Part shown: piece after piece, positions 1 through 5,774 of the stretch
Position numbering within the stretch: position 1 is the stretch's first letter
Layout of the letters: each line of letters starts with the position of its first letter
Assembly (NCBI GenBank): GCA_031263805.1
Contig: JAISFB010000185.1
Coordinates: 1 to 8,862, forward strand
Source of the DNA: Oscillospiraceae bacterium
GTDB lineage: Bacteria > Bacillota > Clostridia > Oscillospirales > Oscillospiraceae
Length of the DNA: 8,862 nucleotides
Reading direction: 5' to 3'
Made by a program: the position numbers and the translations under genes
The notes under the pieces: generated by a model
Databases searched by the model: none
What the model was told of the DNA's origin: nothing
What the model saw: the letters and a program-made list of their open reading frames with translations, nothing else

Positions 1-98
1 GAGCCTCGCCGGGCAAAAACCCAATTTTGAGAATGCCTCGGTTCAGAGGCCTCTCGTTTTGTTCCTTTTGTCATGCATTTGTACAATAAATTTTCCAC
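1..98 (-). CDS. Possible 5' part of an unrecognised gene running off the left edge
   Basis: On the minus strand an AAGGAG Shine-Dalgarno (plus positions 105-110) lies 6 nt before a GTG at 98-96. The frame then stays open for 32 codons to the window edge. The predicted peptide starts with residues resembling MENLLYKCMTKG and is rich in Lys, Arg and Ser; I recognise no domain. An ATG at 100-98 in another frame is only 4 nt from the same Shine-Dalgarno and gives just a 9-codon ORF ending in TGA, so GTG is the better start if this is a gene. The DNA under codons 16-20 contains a small dyad (35-50), so the segment could instead be a structured RNA or repeat. An open run of 32 codons is weak evidence in GC-rich DNA; the call rests mainly on the ribosome binding site. 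Confidence 0.33.
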   Translation of the reverse strand, partial: MENLLYKCMTKGTKREASEPRHSQNWVFARRG

Positions 99-170
99 AT
101 TATTCTCCTTCAAGCTTTATCATAATTTTTATGTTATGTAGACGCTTTGTAAATCAATAGCCTGCAATCC

Positions 171-1058
171 CTATCCAAACGTAAAGCCCATATACGCCCC
201 CGCCGTCTCTGCGCTTGACATTCCGAAACGCGTTATCTCATACTCTGCTTCGCGGGCCGGCGCGCGCACCAGATATTCATTTGCGGGGAACGCGTCGGCG
301 ACGGCGGCGATGATCGCGCCCTCGTCCGCTCCGAGCAGCTCGCTTATGAGTACGCGTCCGCCCGGCTGCCCCGCTGTTTCCACGGCGGCGCAGCCGTCCC
401 CGGCGAAAAACAGCCCGCCGCCGGGGCTGAGCCGCGCCTGAAACGCCAGCGCGCGCCTGTCGAACGCTATGTGCGCAACGCCGCGGAGCAATAGCTCACG
501 CCGCGCCAAATATTCCTCCGGCGACGCGCGCGTCAGCGCTATTCCGGGCGCGTTCTGCGCCGTCTTTTTGAGCTCCGAAGCTTTTACTGTATATTCGCGG
601 CAGTAAAACGTCTCACAAAAGCCGTTTTTGCCGTAAAAATCAAAAAGCGCGTCCGACGCGGGACGCAGCACGACAACTCCGAAGCCGTGCTTTTTCCCGA
701 CGCGCAAAAGCTCGCGCGTTATAAGCGAGGCACAGCCGAGCCCTCGGAACTCCGGCTCCGTCGCGAGGGCATACAGCATCGCGCACTGGGTCGCGGACGG
801 CGGAGCGTTAAGATCAGGAGCCGTCGGAGAATTGAAATTGCGCGCCGCAGGCGCGACAAAATCGCCGACGGGCAGCAGCAGGCCGAGTCCCGCAAGCCGC
901 CCTCCGATTTGCGCCAGCACACACAGCCGCACGTCGATATACACCTCGAAAAACGCGCCTATCACCTCGTCCGTGTCGTTAAAAACGCGCTGCCACAGGC
1001 GTTTTATGTGGTGCGCGTCGCGAATGCGCGCCTCGCGGATCAGTATGTCGTCTCGCAT
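171..1058 (-). CDS. GNAT-family N-acetyltransferase, function unknown
   Basis: This is a 295-residue protein whose N-terminal 155 residues form a GNAT fold, expected to transfer an acetyl group from acetyl-CoA to an amine; the substrate cannot be told. The acetyl-CoA pyrophosphate-binding motif is RGLGCA at residues 105-110, after the strand [11 protein letters not shown]. The segment [12 protein letters not shown] (137-148) is the usual closing part of the fold. Residues 67-90 are a Pro/Ala/Asn-rich insertion between strands. The C-terminal 135 residues have no motif I can name, and the chain ends YMGFTFG, a tail style I associate with clostridial two-domain GNAT proteins. The ATG is the first possible start because an in-frame TGA lies two codons upstream (1062-1064). 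It overlaps the glycosylase gene by 19 nt, and its Shine-Dalgarno is poor, so translation probably depends on the upstream gene. It is the last gene of the block; I see no terminator hairpin after its TAG. Confidence 0.85.
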   Translation of the reverse strand: MRDDILIREARIRDAHHIKRLWQRVFNDTDEVIGAFFEVYIDVRLCVLAQIGGRLAGLGLLLPVGDFVAPAARNFNSPTAPDLNAPPSATQCAMLYALATEPEFRGLGCASLITRELLRVGKKHGFGVVVLRPASDALFDFYGKNGFCETFYCREYTVKASELKKTAQNAPGIALTRASPEEYLARRELLLRGVAHIAFDRRALAFQARLSPGGGLFFAGDGCAAVETAGQPGGRVLISELLGADEGAIIAAVADAFPANEYLVRAPAREAEYEITRFGMSSAETAGAYMGFTFG

Positions 1059-1606
1059 ATTTCACGAATTTCTCTTTGCAGGTCTTTCAGGTCTACGAAC
1101 GTCTCGGGGCGCCGGGTCGGGTCGCGCAGGAGCGCCGCGGGGTGGAACATCGACATAAATTTTATGCCGTCCTTTTCATACCAGCGCCCGTGGTCGCGCG
1201 TGATCTTAAAATCGCCGCCTATCAGCACGCCGGCGGATATCCGCCCGAGGCACACTATTATCTTCGGGTGGAGCAGCTTATATTGCGCACGGAGCCAGTC
1301 TATACACGCGTCGCGCTCCGCGTTCAGCGGGTCGCGGTTGTTCGGCGGGCGGCATTTTACGATATTCGTGATGTATACGTTCTTCCGGCGCGACAGCCCG
1401 ATTATTTCAAGCATATCGTCGAGCAGCTTGCCCGCGCGGCCTACGAACGGCTCGCCCGTCAGATCCTCGTTCTCGCCGGGCCCCTCGCCCACAAACATAA
1501 TCTCCGCCTCGAGGCTGCCGACTCCGAACACAAGCTTTGTCCGAGTCTCGCACAGCGAGCATTTCGTACAGTCCCGGCACGCTCCTTCAAGCTCGTCCCA
1601 CGTCAT
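1040..1606 (-). CDS. Type-4 (family 4) uracil-DNA glycosylase with Fe-S cluster
   Basis: This 188-residue protein removes uracil from DNA, the first step of base excision repair of deaminated cytosine. The four cysteines expected to hold the [4Fe-4S] cluster are C13, C16, C85 and C101, with the CxxC plus C-x15-C spacing typical of family 4. The active-site motif GEGPGENED is at 40-48, followed by PFVGRAGK (53-60). The second motif HPAALLR is at 155-161. Other family landmarks are [13 protein letters not shown] (81-93) and the CLGR strand near 119-122. Length is normal for the family. Its ATG overlaps the radA stop as ATGA (1603-1606), with GGAG 9 nt upstream inside radA, which implies translational coupling. 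Pairing with RadA makes this a small DNA-repair module. Some databases label the family as phage SPO1 DNA polymerase-related; the cysteine pattern favours the glycosylase. Confidence 0.95.
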   Translation of the reverse strand: MTWDELEGACRDCTKCSLCETRTKLVFGVGSLEAEIMFVGEGPGENEDLTGEPFVGRAGKLLDDMLEIIGLSRRKNVYITNIVKCRPPNNRDPLNAERDACIDWLRAQYKLLHPKIIVCLGRISAGVLIGGDFKITRDHGRWYEKDGIKFMSMFHPAALLRDPTRRPETFVDLKDLQREIREICETTY

Positions 1607-3033
1607 TTAAGACCACTCCCCTCGTCTTTCGATCCGCTTTTTATATCTTGTGCCCCGGCGTTCAACACACCCAGCGCCTGCGTGATATTTTTTACGTATA
1701 TGAGCTCAAGGCCGCGCGGCGGCGCGATCTCCGTCCCGCGCGGCAGGATCAGCCGCCGGAAGCCGAGCCGCGCGGCCTCGGCGGCGCGCAGCCCTGTCTG
1801 CGGCGCCGCCCGCAGCTCTCCTGTCAGCCCAACTTCTCCTACGGCGGCAAGATCGTCCCCGAGCGGAATATCGCGATAGGCCGAGGCGAGCGCGAGCACC
1901 GTCGCCAAGTCCGCGCCCGGGTCCTCAAGCTCGAGGCCGCCGACGACGTTAAGATAGGCGTCGCAGGCGCCGACTCGCAGTCCGCCGCGCTTTTCGAGCA
2001 CGGCGAGCAGCATCATCGCGCGGTTGTGGTCGAGCCCCGTCGTGTTGCGGCGGGGAACTCCCATCGTGCTCGGCGCGACAAGCGCCTGTATCTCCGCGAG
2101 TATCGGGCGGGAGCCCTCCATAACGCAGGTCACGCACGTTCCGGGCGTGTTCAAAGGCCGCCCGGAGAGAAGCTGTTCGGACGGATTTGTGACCTCGCGC
2201 AGTCCTGTAGACAGCATTTCAAACACGCCGATCTCGTTCGTAGAGCCGAAGCGGTTTTTCCGTGCGCGCAGTATTCGAAAGCTTGTCCGCGGCTCGCCCT
2301 CAAAATTCAAAACGCAGTCCACCATATGCTCTAAGACCATTGGCCCGGCGATAGCGCCCTCCTTGTTCACGTGCCCGATGAGAAAAACCGTTATGCCCGA
2401 AGACTTTGACAGGCGCAGCAGGCGCATCGCGCAGTCCTTCACCTGCCCGACGCCGCCGGGCGCGGAGGAGTTTTCCGGGTCATACATCGTTTGTATCGAG
2501 TCGGCTATCAGAATGTCGGGCTCCGTTTCGTCCGCGGCGGCGAGCACCTCGTTTATATCCGTCTCGGTGAGCAGATACATATTGCCGTCATTCACGCCGA
2601 GCCGCTCGGCGCGCATTTTAAGCTGGCGCTCGGATTCCTCTCCGGACACGTACAGCACGCGGCGGTTTTTAGACAAAAACTCGCATATCTGCAAAAGCAG
2701 TGTGGACTTCCCTATTCCCGGCGATCCGCCGACGAGGATAAGCGAGCCCGTCACCGCCCCGCCGCCGAGCACGCGGTCCAGCTCCGCCATACCTGTGGAT
2801 AATCGCGCCTCGCCGCCGTATTCCACCTCGCGCAGCAGCTTTACGGACGCCCGTCCGCCGCGTTCCGACGCTCCCCGCGCCGCCGCGCCTCTTGCCGACA
2901 TACCGCGCGCGCCCTTTCCCTCGGCCGGGGCCTCGACTATCGTGTTCCACTCCCGGCACGCGGGGCACTGCCCTTGCCACGAGTGAAGCTCGTTTCCGCA
3001 CTGCGTACAGTAAAATACCTTTTTCGCTTTCAC
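1603..3033 (-). CDS. radA: DNA repair protein RadA (Sms)
   Basis: RadA is a hexameric ATP-driven helicase-like protein that promotes branch migration of recombination intermediates. The chosen start is GTG at 3033, giving 476 residues: GGAGG (3041-3045) lies 7 nt upstream, and the zinc finger begins at once. A longer open frame to 3189 would run back over the amidase gene and adds no RadA-like sequence. Visible parts are the zinc finger C9, C12, C23, C26; Walker [11 protein letters not shown] (102-111); the ILIADS strand as Walker B (174-179); the RadA-specific KNRFG motif (259-263); and a Lon-protease-like C-terminal domain (about 295-460). Between zinc finger and ATPase is an Arg/Gly/Ala-rich linker (39-62), which may explain why it is a little longer than the usual 455-460 residues. 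Its start overlaps the amidase stop as GTGA, and its stop overlaps the glycosylase start as ATGA. Confidence 0.97.
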   Translation of the reverse strand: MKAKKVFYCTQCGNELHSWQGQCPACREWNTIVEAPAEGKGARGMSARGAAARGASERGGRASVKLLREVEYGGEARLSTGMAELDRVLGGGAVTGSLILVGGSPGIGKSTLLLQICEFLSKNRRVLYVSGEESERQLKMRAERLGVNDGNMYLLTETDINEVLAAADETEPDILIADSIQTMYDPENSSAPGGVGQVKDCAMRLLRLSKSSGITVFLIGHVNKEGAIAGPMVLEHMVDCVLNFEGEPRTSFRILRARKNRFGSTNEIGVFEMLSTGLREVTNPSEQLLSGRPLNTPGTCVTCVMEGSRPILAEIQALVAPSTMGVPRRNTTGLDHNRAMMLLAVLEKRGGLRVGACDAYLNVVGGLELEDPGADLATVLALASAYRDIPLGDDLAAVGEVGLTGELRAAPQTGLRAAEAARLGFRRLILPRGTEIAPPRGLELIYVKNITQALGVLNAGAQDIKSGSKDEGSGLK

Positions 3034-3782
3034 GCTTCCGCCTCCAAATCGTGATCGTATAAACCGTAAATCGCCGAAAGCTCGCCGCGGTTTTGTAAAA
3101 ATCCCGCCGTTATCACGGCTGCGAGCTTTAATCTGTATTCCTCCGTGCGGAGCTTTGCCTCGTCGCCGGGGTTCGATAAGAACGCGCACTCCACGAGCAC
3201 GGCGGGACAGTCTAAGCTGTTCATCAGAAAAATCGTGTCCTGTATCTGCGCCGCGGCGCGGCGGTTCGACGTGTCGAGAGTCGATATAAGCAGCTCCTGA
3301 AGCTCCAGCGCGAGCTCTCGGCTGCCCTCCGTCGGCGCGTACAGCGCTTGGGCGCCGAAGGGCTGCTGAGTTGTGTATTCGTTTTGATGTATGCTGATGA
3401 ATACGGCGTTCGGGACGGAACGGATCAGTTCAAGCCGCGCGCGCTGGTCCTCCGTCTTGCGCTCTCTCGTCGTGTCGGCGGCGTCCGAGTACGCGATCTC
3501 CTCCGATTCGCGCGTCATCACCGTTTTCACGCCGAAAAACGCGGCGAGCGCGTCTATCCTCATCGCGATATCGAGATTTACGCCGCTCTCCGCGAGCCCT
3601 GACGGCGAAACTGCCCCGCCGTCCTCCCCGCCGTGCCCCGCGTCTATTATGAGCGTCAGCGCCGCCTTGTCCGAGACCGTCCGCGCGGCTTTATATCCGC
3701 CTCTCCACGGGCGGCGGAATATGACGAACACCGCCGCGAGCAGCAACAGCAGCGCGAGCGCCGCCGAAAGTATTTTTTTCAT
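3030..3782 (-). CDS. cwlD: N-acetylmuramoyl-L-alanine amidase, CwlD-like
   Basis: This 250-residue Amidase_3 protein is expected to cut the bond between muramic acid and the stem peptide of peptidoglycan. An uncleaved signal-anchor or signal peptide spans residues 1-22 (MKK, then a Leu/Ala-rich stretch). The zinc-dependent catalytic domain covers about 42-232: IIDAGHGGEDGGAV with zinc ligand H50, likely ligand E65, ISIHQN with ligand H132, and VECAFLSNP with catalytic E198. Its size, N-terminal anchor and single catalytic domain without binding repeats match CwlD, which makes muramic-lactam in spore cortex together with PdaA, so the host is probably a spore former. A general cell-wall amidase cannot be excluded. 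The ATG has AGGAGG (3792-3797) 9 nt upstream. It lies 80 nt after the E2-like gene and overlaps radA by 4 nt. Confidence 0.9.
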   Translation of the reverse strand: MKKILSAALALLLLLAAVFVIFRRPWRGGYKAARTVSDKAALTLIIDAGHGGEDGGAVSPSGLAESGVNLDIAMRIDALAAFFGVKTVMTRESEEIAYSDAADTTRERKTEDQRARLELIRSVPNAVFISIHQNEYTTQQPFGAQALYAPTEGSRELALELQELLISTLDTSNRRAAAQIQDTIFLMNSLDCPAVLVECAFLSNPGDEAKLRTEEYRLKLAAVITAGFLQNRGELSAIYGLYDHDLEAEA

Positions 3783-3862
3783 AAGCGCAAGCCTCCTGAC
3801 TCAGCAAAACCTTCTTGACAGCGTATGAACGGGCAAGCCGGGCTATTCCAGCCTGTACCCCG

Positions 3863-4747
3863 TCAGTCTATATCCCGTATGACCTCGTCCGGCGGGCTGT
3901 CAAGCACCTCCGGGGTTTTTAATATCGCCTTAAAGTAGCGGTACACCTGCGAGAAGTAGAAGCCGTCGGCGATCCGCTCGTCCGCGACGAGCGTGTAATC
4001 GAGGTATTTGCGCTCCGCGACGGCGCCGTCCTTCTGCGCCTCGACCTCGCGGCGCTTCGTACCGAGCGAGATGAACAGCGGCAGATTGCCGAAGTTGTAC
4101 AGATGGTGATATATCGGCGGTAAGCCGATAGACCCGAGGTCGGTTATTATGACCGACCCGTGAAACGGGCTCGCCTCCAGCACCGCCTTTGGCATTTTTC
4201 CGAAATAGTCGAGCAGATTGAGCATAAACATCGCGAATTTCAGAAACAGCCTCGGAAATTTGACGAGCGAGCCCGCGACGGCGTCCGTGCTCGTCTTATC
4301 CTTGTTTTTCACCCTATCGATCTGCGCGTTTACCTTTTCAAAAACCTCGCCTATCGTATCCGTGAGCTCCAGCCGGACTTTTATAGAGGTCTCGGGCGCC
4401 TCGATCTTCAAATCGGACTTTACAGTCATAACAAGCTCCACGCCGTGCCGCGCGAATACCCGCTGCCCCGACACAAAGCGGTTCACTCCCGGATATTTCG
4501 CAGCCATACGCACGTAAGCCGCCGCGACGACGTGCAGAATACCGAGCCCCGCCATACCGTCCGCCCGCTTTTTGCGAAGATACCGGTCGATATCCGTGAC
4601 CTCTATACTGTCGGAAAAATAATTGCTCGCGTCATTGCGCTTTACCATAATGTAGGACGGCATTACGTGATATGAGTCAAGTGTGCGGAGCCATCGCCCG
4701 TCCGTGCGATCCCCGCGGCGTTTTTTGCCCCTGTTCGCTTCAGGCAT
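3863..4747 (-). CDS. Stand-alone E2/CAT-like acyltransferase-fold protein, catalytic His replaced
   Basis: This 294-residue protein resembles the catalytic domain of 2-oxo acid dehydrogenase E2 subunits and chloramphenicol acetyltransferase. It has no lipoyl domain and no peripheral-subunit-binding domain, and no E1 or E3 gene lies nearby. Recognisable parts are the ILHVVAAAYVRMAAKYPGVNRFV stretch near 70-92 split by family-like helices, a substrate-channel region ASPFHGSVIITDLGS (192-206), and the C-terminal signature region LVADERIADGFYF (253-265). In working E2/CAT enzymes this signature reads HxxxDG (for example DHRVVDG), where His is the catalytic base. Here the His position is E257, while R258, D261 and G262 are kept. 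The N-terminal 25 residues are basic. Known CAT-type chemistry is therefore unlikely unless another residue serves. The true role is unknown: it may be a binding or assembly protein, or an enzyme with altered chemistry. It is the first gene of the minus block. Confidence 0.8.
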   Translation of the reverse strand: MPEANRGKKRRGDRTDGRWLRTLDSYHVMPSYIMVKRNDASNYFSDSIEVTDIDRYLRKKRADGMAGLGILHVVAAAYVRMAAKYPGVNRFVSGQRVFARHGVELVMTVKSDLKIEAPETSIKVRLELTDTIGEVFEKVNAQIDRVKNKDKTSTDAVAGSLVKFPRLFLKFAMFMLNLLDYFGKMPKAVLEASPFHGSVIITDLGSIGLPPIYHHLYNFGNLPLFISLGTKRREVEAQKDGAVAERKYLDYTLVADERIADGFYFSQVYRYFKAILKTPEVLDSPPDEVIRDID

Positions 4748-4754
4748 TATATCG

Positions 4755-4771
4755 CCTCCTATTCGCCTCCT
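4755..4771 (-). promoter_or_regulatory. Tandem Shine-Dalgarno sites before the E2-like gene
   Basis: Two perfect AGGAGG motifs lie 11 nt apart (plus-strand complements at 4755-4760 and 4766-4771). Each sits in the short repeat AGGAGGCGA. The near copy is 7 nt from the ATG at 4747, ideal for initiation; the far copy is 18 nt away and too distant for that ATG. The near site fixes the start codon. Confidence 0.7.
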
Positions 4772-4783
4772 GTCGGCACATAC

Positions 4784-4817
4784 ACTTTACCATACTTCGC
4801 CGTTCAAGGCAAGGCAA
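4784..4817 (-). promoter_or_regulatory. Weak candidate promoter for the minus-strand block
   Basis: On the minus strand, overlapping TTGCCT hexamers (4817-4812 and 4812-4807) are each followed after 17 nt by a possible -10 element (TATGGT at 4794-4789, TAAAGT at 4789-4784). All are 4-of-6 matches to the sigma-A consensus. This is the best candidate seen upstream of the E2-like gene, but such matches occur by chance. An alternative sigma factor is possible given the spore-related amidase. Confidence 0.3.
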
Positions 4818-4821
4818 ATGA

Positions 4822-4848
4822 GCAAATTCATTTTCAGCGGAAAATTGC
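4822..4848. repeat. Small dyad in the divergent intergenic region
   Basis: ATTTTC and GAAAAT (4830-4835 and 4840-4845) form a perfect 6-bp inverted repeat around AGCG, flanked by GCAA and TTGC for a longer imperfect dyad. It lies between the left- and right-facing promoters and could be an operator or a chance AT-rich palindrome. A separate perfect 8-bp palindrome TCGTACGA is at 4860-4867. Confidence 0.3.
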
Positions 4849-4895
4849 AGATTTAAGTGTCGTACGAATCGAACTATGTTGAATTGAAAAAATAA

Positions 4896-4924
4896 TTGAC
4901 AACGGCATAACCATACATTATAAT
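4896..4924 (+). promoter_or_regulatory. Consensus sigma-A promoter for the yceD-rpmF block
   Basis: A perfect -35 TTGACA (4896-4901) and a perfect -10 TATAAT (4919-4924) are separated by exactly 17 nt. An A-rich stretch just upstream (about 4886-4895) could serve as an UP element. Transcription would start near 4931, giving a leader of about 59 nt before the GTG at 4990. This fits strong constitutive expression of a ribosomal protein operon. Confidence 0.88.
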
Positions 4925-4989
4925 CACGTAGTATTCATCGCGCTAAAGCGGTTGGGGAACGCACCGCGCGCTTTTGAGGAGGGGTTTCC

Positions 4990-5484
4990 GTGACGCTTGA
5001 CTTGCGTGACGTCACCGGCGTTCCGGGGCACAGCGCGGCGTTTGATTATTCGCCCGACCTGTCAGAGCTTTTGTCGGAAAGCGTCCTCGCCGTCGTCGGC
5101 GACGCGCGGTTGCGCGGGAGCGTCCGCAACGACGCCGGGATACTGACAATGCGCGCCGAGTTAGACGCGCGTCTGCTCTGCGTGTGCGCGCGCTGTCTGA
5201 AACAGTTCGAGCTGGACGCGTCGCAGACGTTTGAGGTCACGCTATCCGAAAGCGAGGCGGCGGAGGACGACCCGGAGTATTACCGTGTTGAAAGCGCGGC
5301 GATCGATCCCGGAGCCGTGATCGTTTCGGAGCTGATCTTGCGGTCAGAGCAGCGTCTGCTCTGCCGCGAAGACTGCCGCGGGCTCTGCGAGCGCTGCGGA
5401 GCCGATCTCAACGAGGGCGACTGCGGCTGCGCGCCGGAGGGCGATGTGAGATTCGCGGTTCTTTCGCAGCTGCTCGACGGTTAA
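4990..5484 (+). CDS. yceD: DUF177 (YceD-like) protein encoded next to L32
   Basis: This 164-residue protein belongs to the DUF177/YceD family, which is widely encoded just before rpmF and is linked to ribosome large-subunit (23S rRNA) biogenesis; the exact biochemical role is not firmly settled. The start is GTG, with GAGGAGG (4976-4982) upstream. Family marks are the central CARCL segment (C66, C69) and the C-terminal cysteine cluster C125, C129, C133, C136, C145 and C147 within a CRGLCERCGADLNEGDCGC-type motif, which looks able to bind zinc. The ends are variable, as usual for the family. It is the first gene after the consensus promoter and lies 51 nt before rpmF, so the two are expected to be co-transcribed. 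Confidence 0.93.
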   Translation: MTLDLRDVTGVPGHSAAFDYSPDLSELLSESVLAVVGDARLRGSVRNDAGILTMRAELDARLLCVCARCLKQFELDASQTFEVTLSESEAAEDDPEYYRVESAAIDPGAVIVSELILRSEQRLLCREDCRGLCERCGADLNEGDCGCAPEGDVRFAVLSQLLDG

Positions 5485-5535
5485 GCGCGGCGCAAACCAT
5501 TAGCAAAAAATTTATATTTACAGGAGGTTCAGGAT

Positions 5536-5715
5536 ATGGCGGTTCCAAAGGGGAAAGTATCGAAAGCGAGGCGCGACAAGCGCCGCAGCTCGCACTGGAA
5601 GCTTACTGCTCCCGGCATTGTGAAATGTCCGAAATGCGGAGAGTATAAGCTTCCGCACAGGGTCTGCAAGGCGTGCGGCACATACAATGGCCGCGAGGTG
5701 TCTTTCGTAGGCTGA
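5536..5715 (+). CDS. rpmF: 50S ribosomal protein L32
   Basis: This 59-residue protein is ribosomal protein bL32, which sits near the peptidyl-transferase side of the large subunit. It opens [18 protein letters not shown], the hallmark basic N-terminus, followed by HWKL, and carries a zinc ribbon with C31, C34, C44 and C47 ([19 protein letters not shown]). All four cysteines are present, so it is the zinc-binding (C+) form rather than the zinc-independent paralogue induced by zinc limitation in some bacteria. AGGAGG (5522-5527) lies 8 nt before the ATG. Length is normal. It is expected to be expressed from the promoter at 4896-4924. Confidence 0.98.
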   Translation: MAVPKGKVSKARRDKRRSSHWKLTAPGIVKCPKCGEYKLPHRVCKACGTYNGREVSFVG

Positions 5716-5726
5716 GAATCGCGCGG

Positions 5727-5752
5727 TCGGGCGGGAGTGAGATCCCGCCCGA
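5727..5752 (+). terminator. Strong hairpin between rpmF and the DUF512 gene: terminator or attenuator
   Basis: A perfect 10-bp inverted repeat, TCGGGCGGGA and TCCCGCCCGA, encloses a 6-nt loop GTGAGA, 11 nt after the L32 stop codon. Only three T residues follow before an AG, so the U-tract is short. The hairpin could act as a leaky intrinsic terminator that lowers downstream expression, or as an mRNA-stabilising or processing site protecting the rpmF message. Confidence 0.6.
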
Positions 5753-5774
5753 TTTAGTTCAGGGAGGCGCGTAT

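Noticed and set aside
687..1610. 307-codon open frame on the plus strand across the GNAT and glycosylase genes
   Set aside because: It is antisense to two well-supported genes, rich in Arg and Ser, with no domain; long antisense frames are common in GC-rich coding DNA.
2024..2986. 320-codon open frame on the plus strand opposite radA
   Set aside because: RadA motifs on the minus strand are unambiguous. The antisense product is Ser/Pro/Arg-rich with no recognisable fold or good ribosome binding site.
3034..3189. N-terminal extension of RadA by 52 residues
   Set aside because: It lies wholly within the amidase gene, lacks RadA-like sequence, and the GTG at 3033 has a well-placed GGAGG.
3783..3862. 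Possible terminator or promoter between the E2-like and amidase genes
   Set aside because: Only short GC-rich complementary runs such as GGCT/AGCC are seen, without a T-run or convincing -35/-10 pair; read-through is more likely.
5673..5774. N-terminal extension of the DUF512 protein by 34 residues
   Set aside because: It would overlap rpmF and translate the hairpin; the ATG at 5775 has AGGGAGG at ideal spacing and starts at the PDZ domain.
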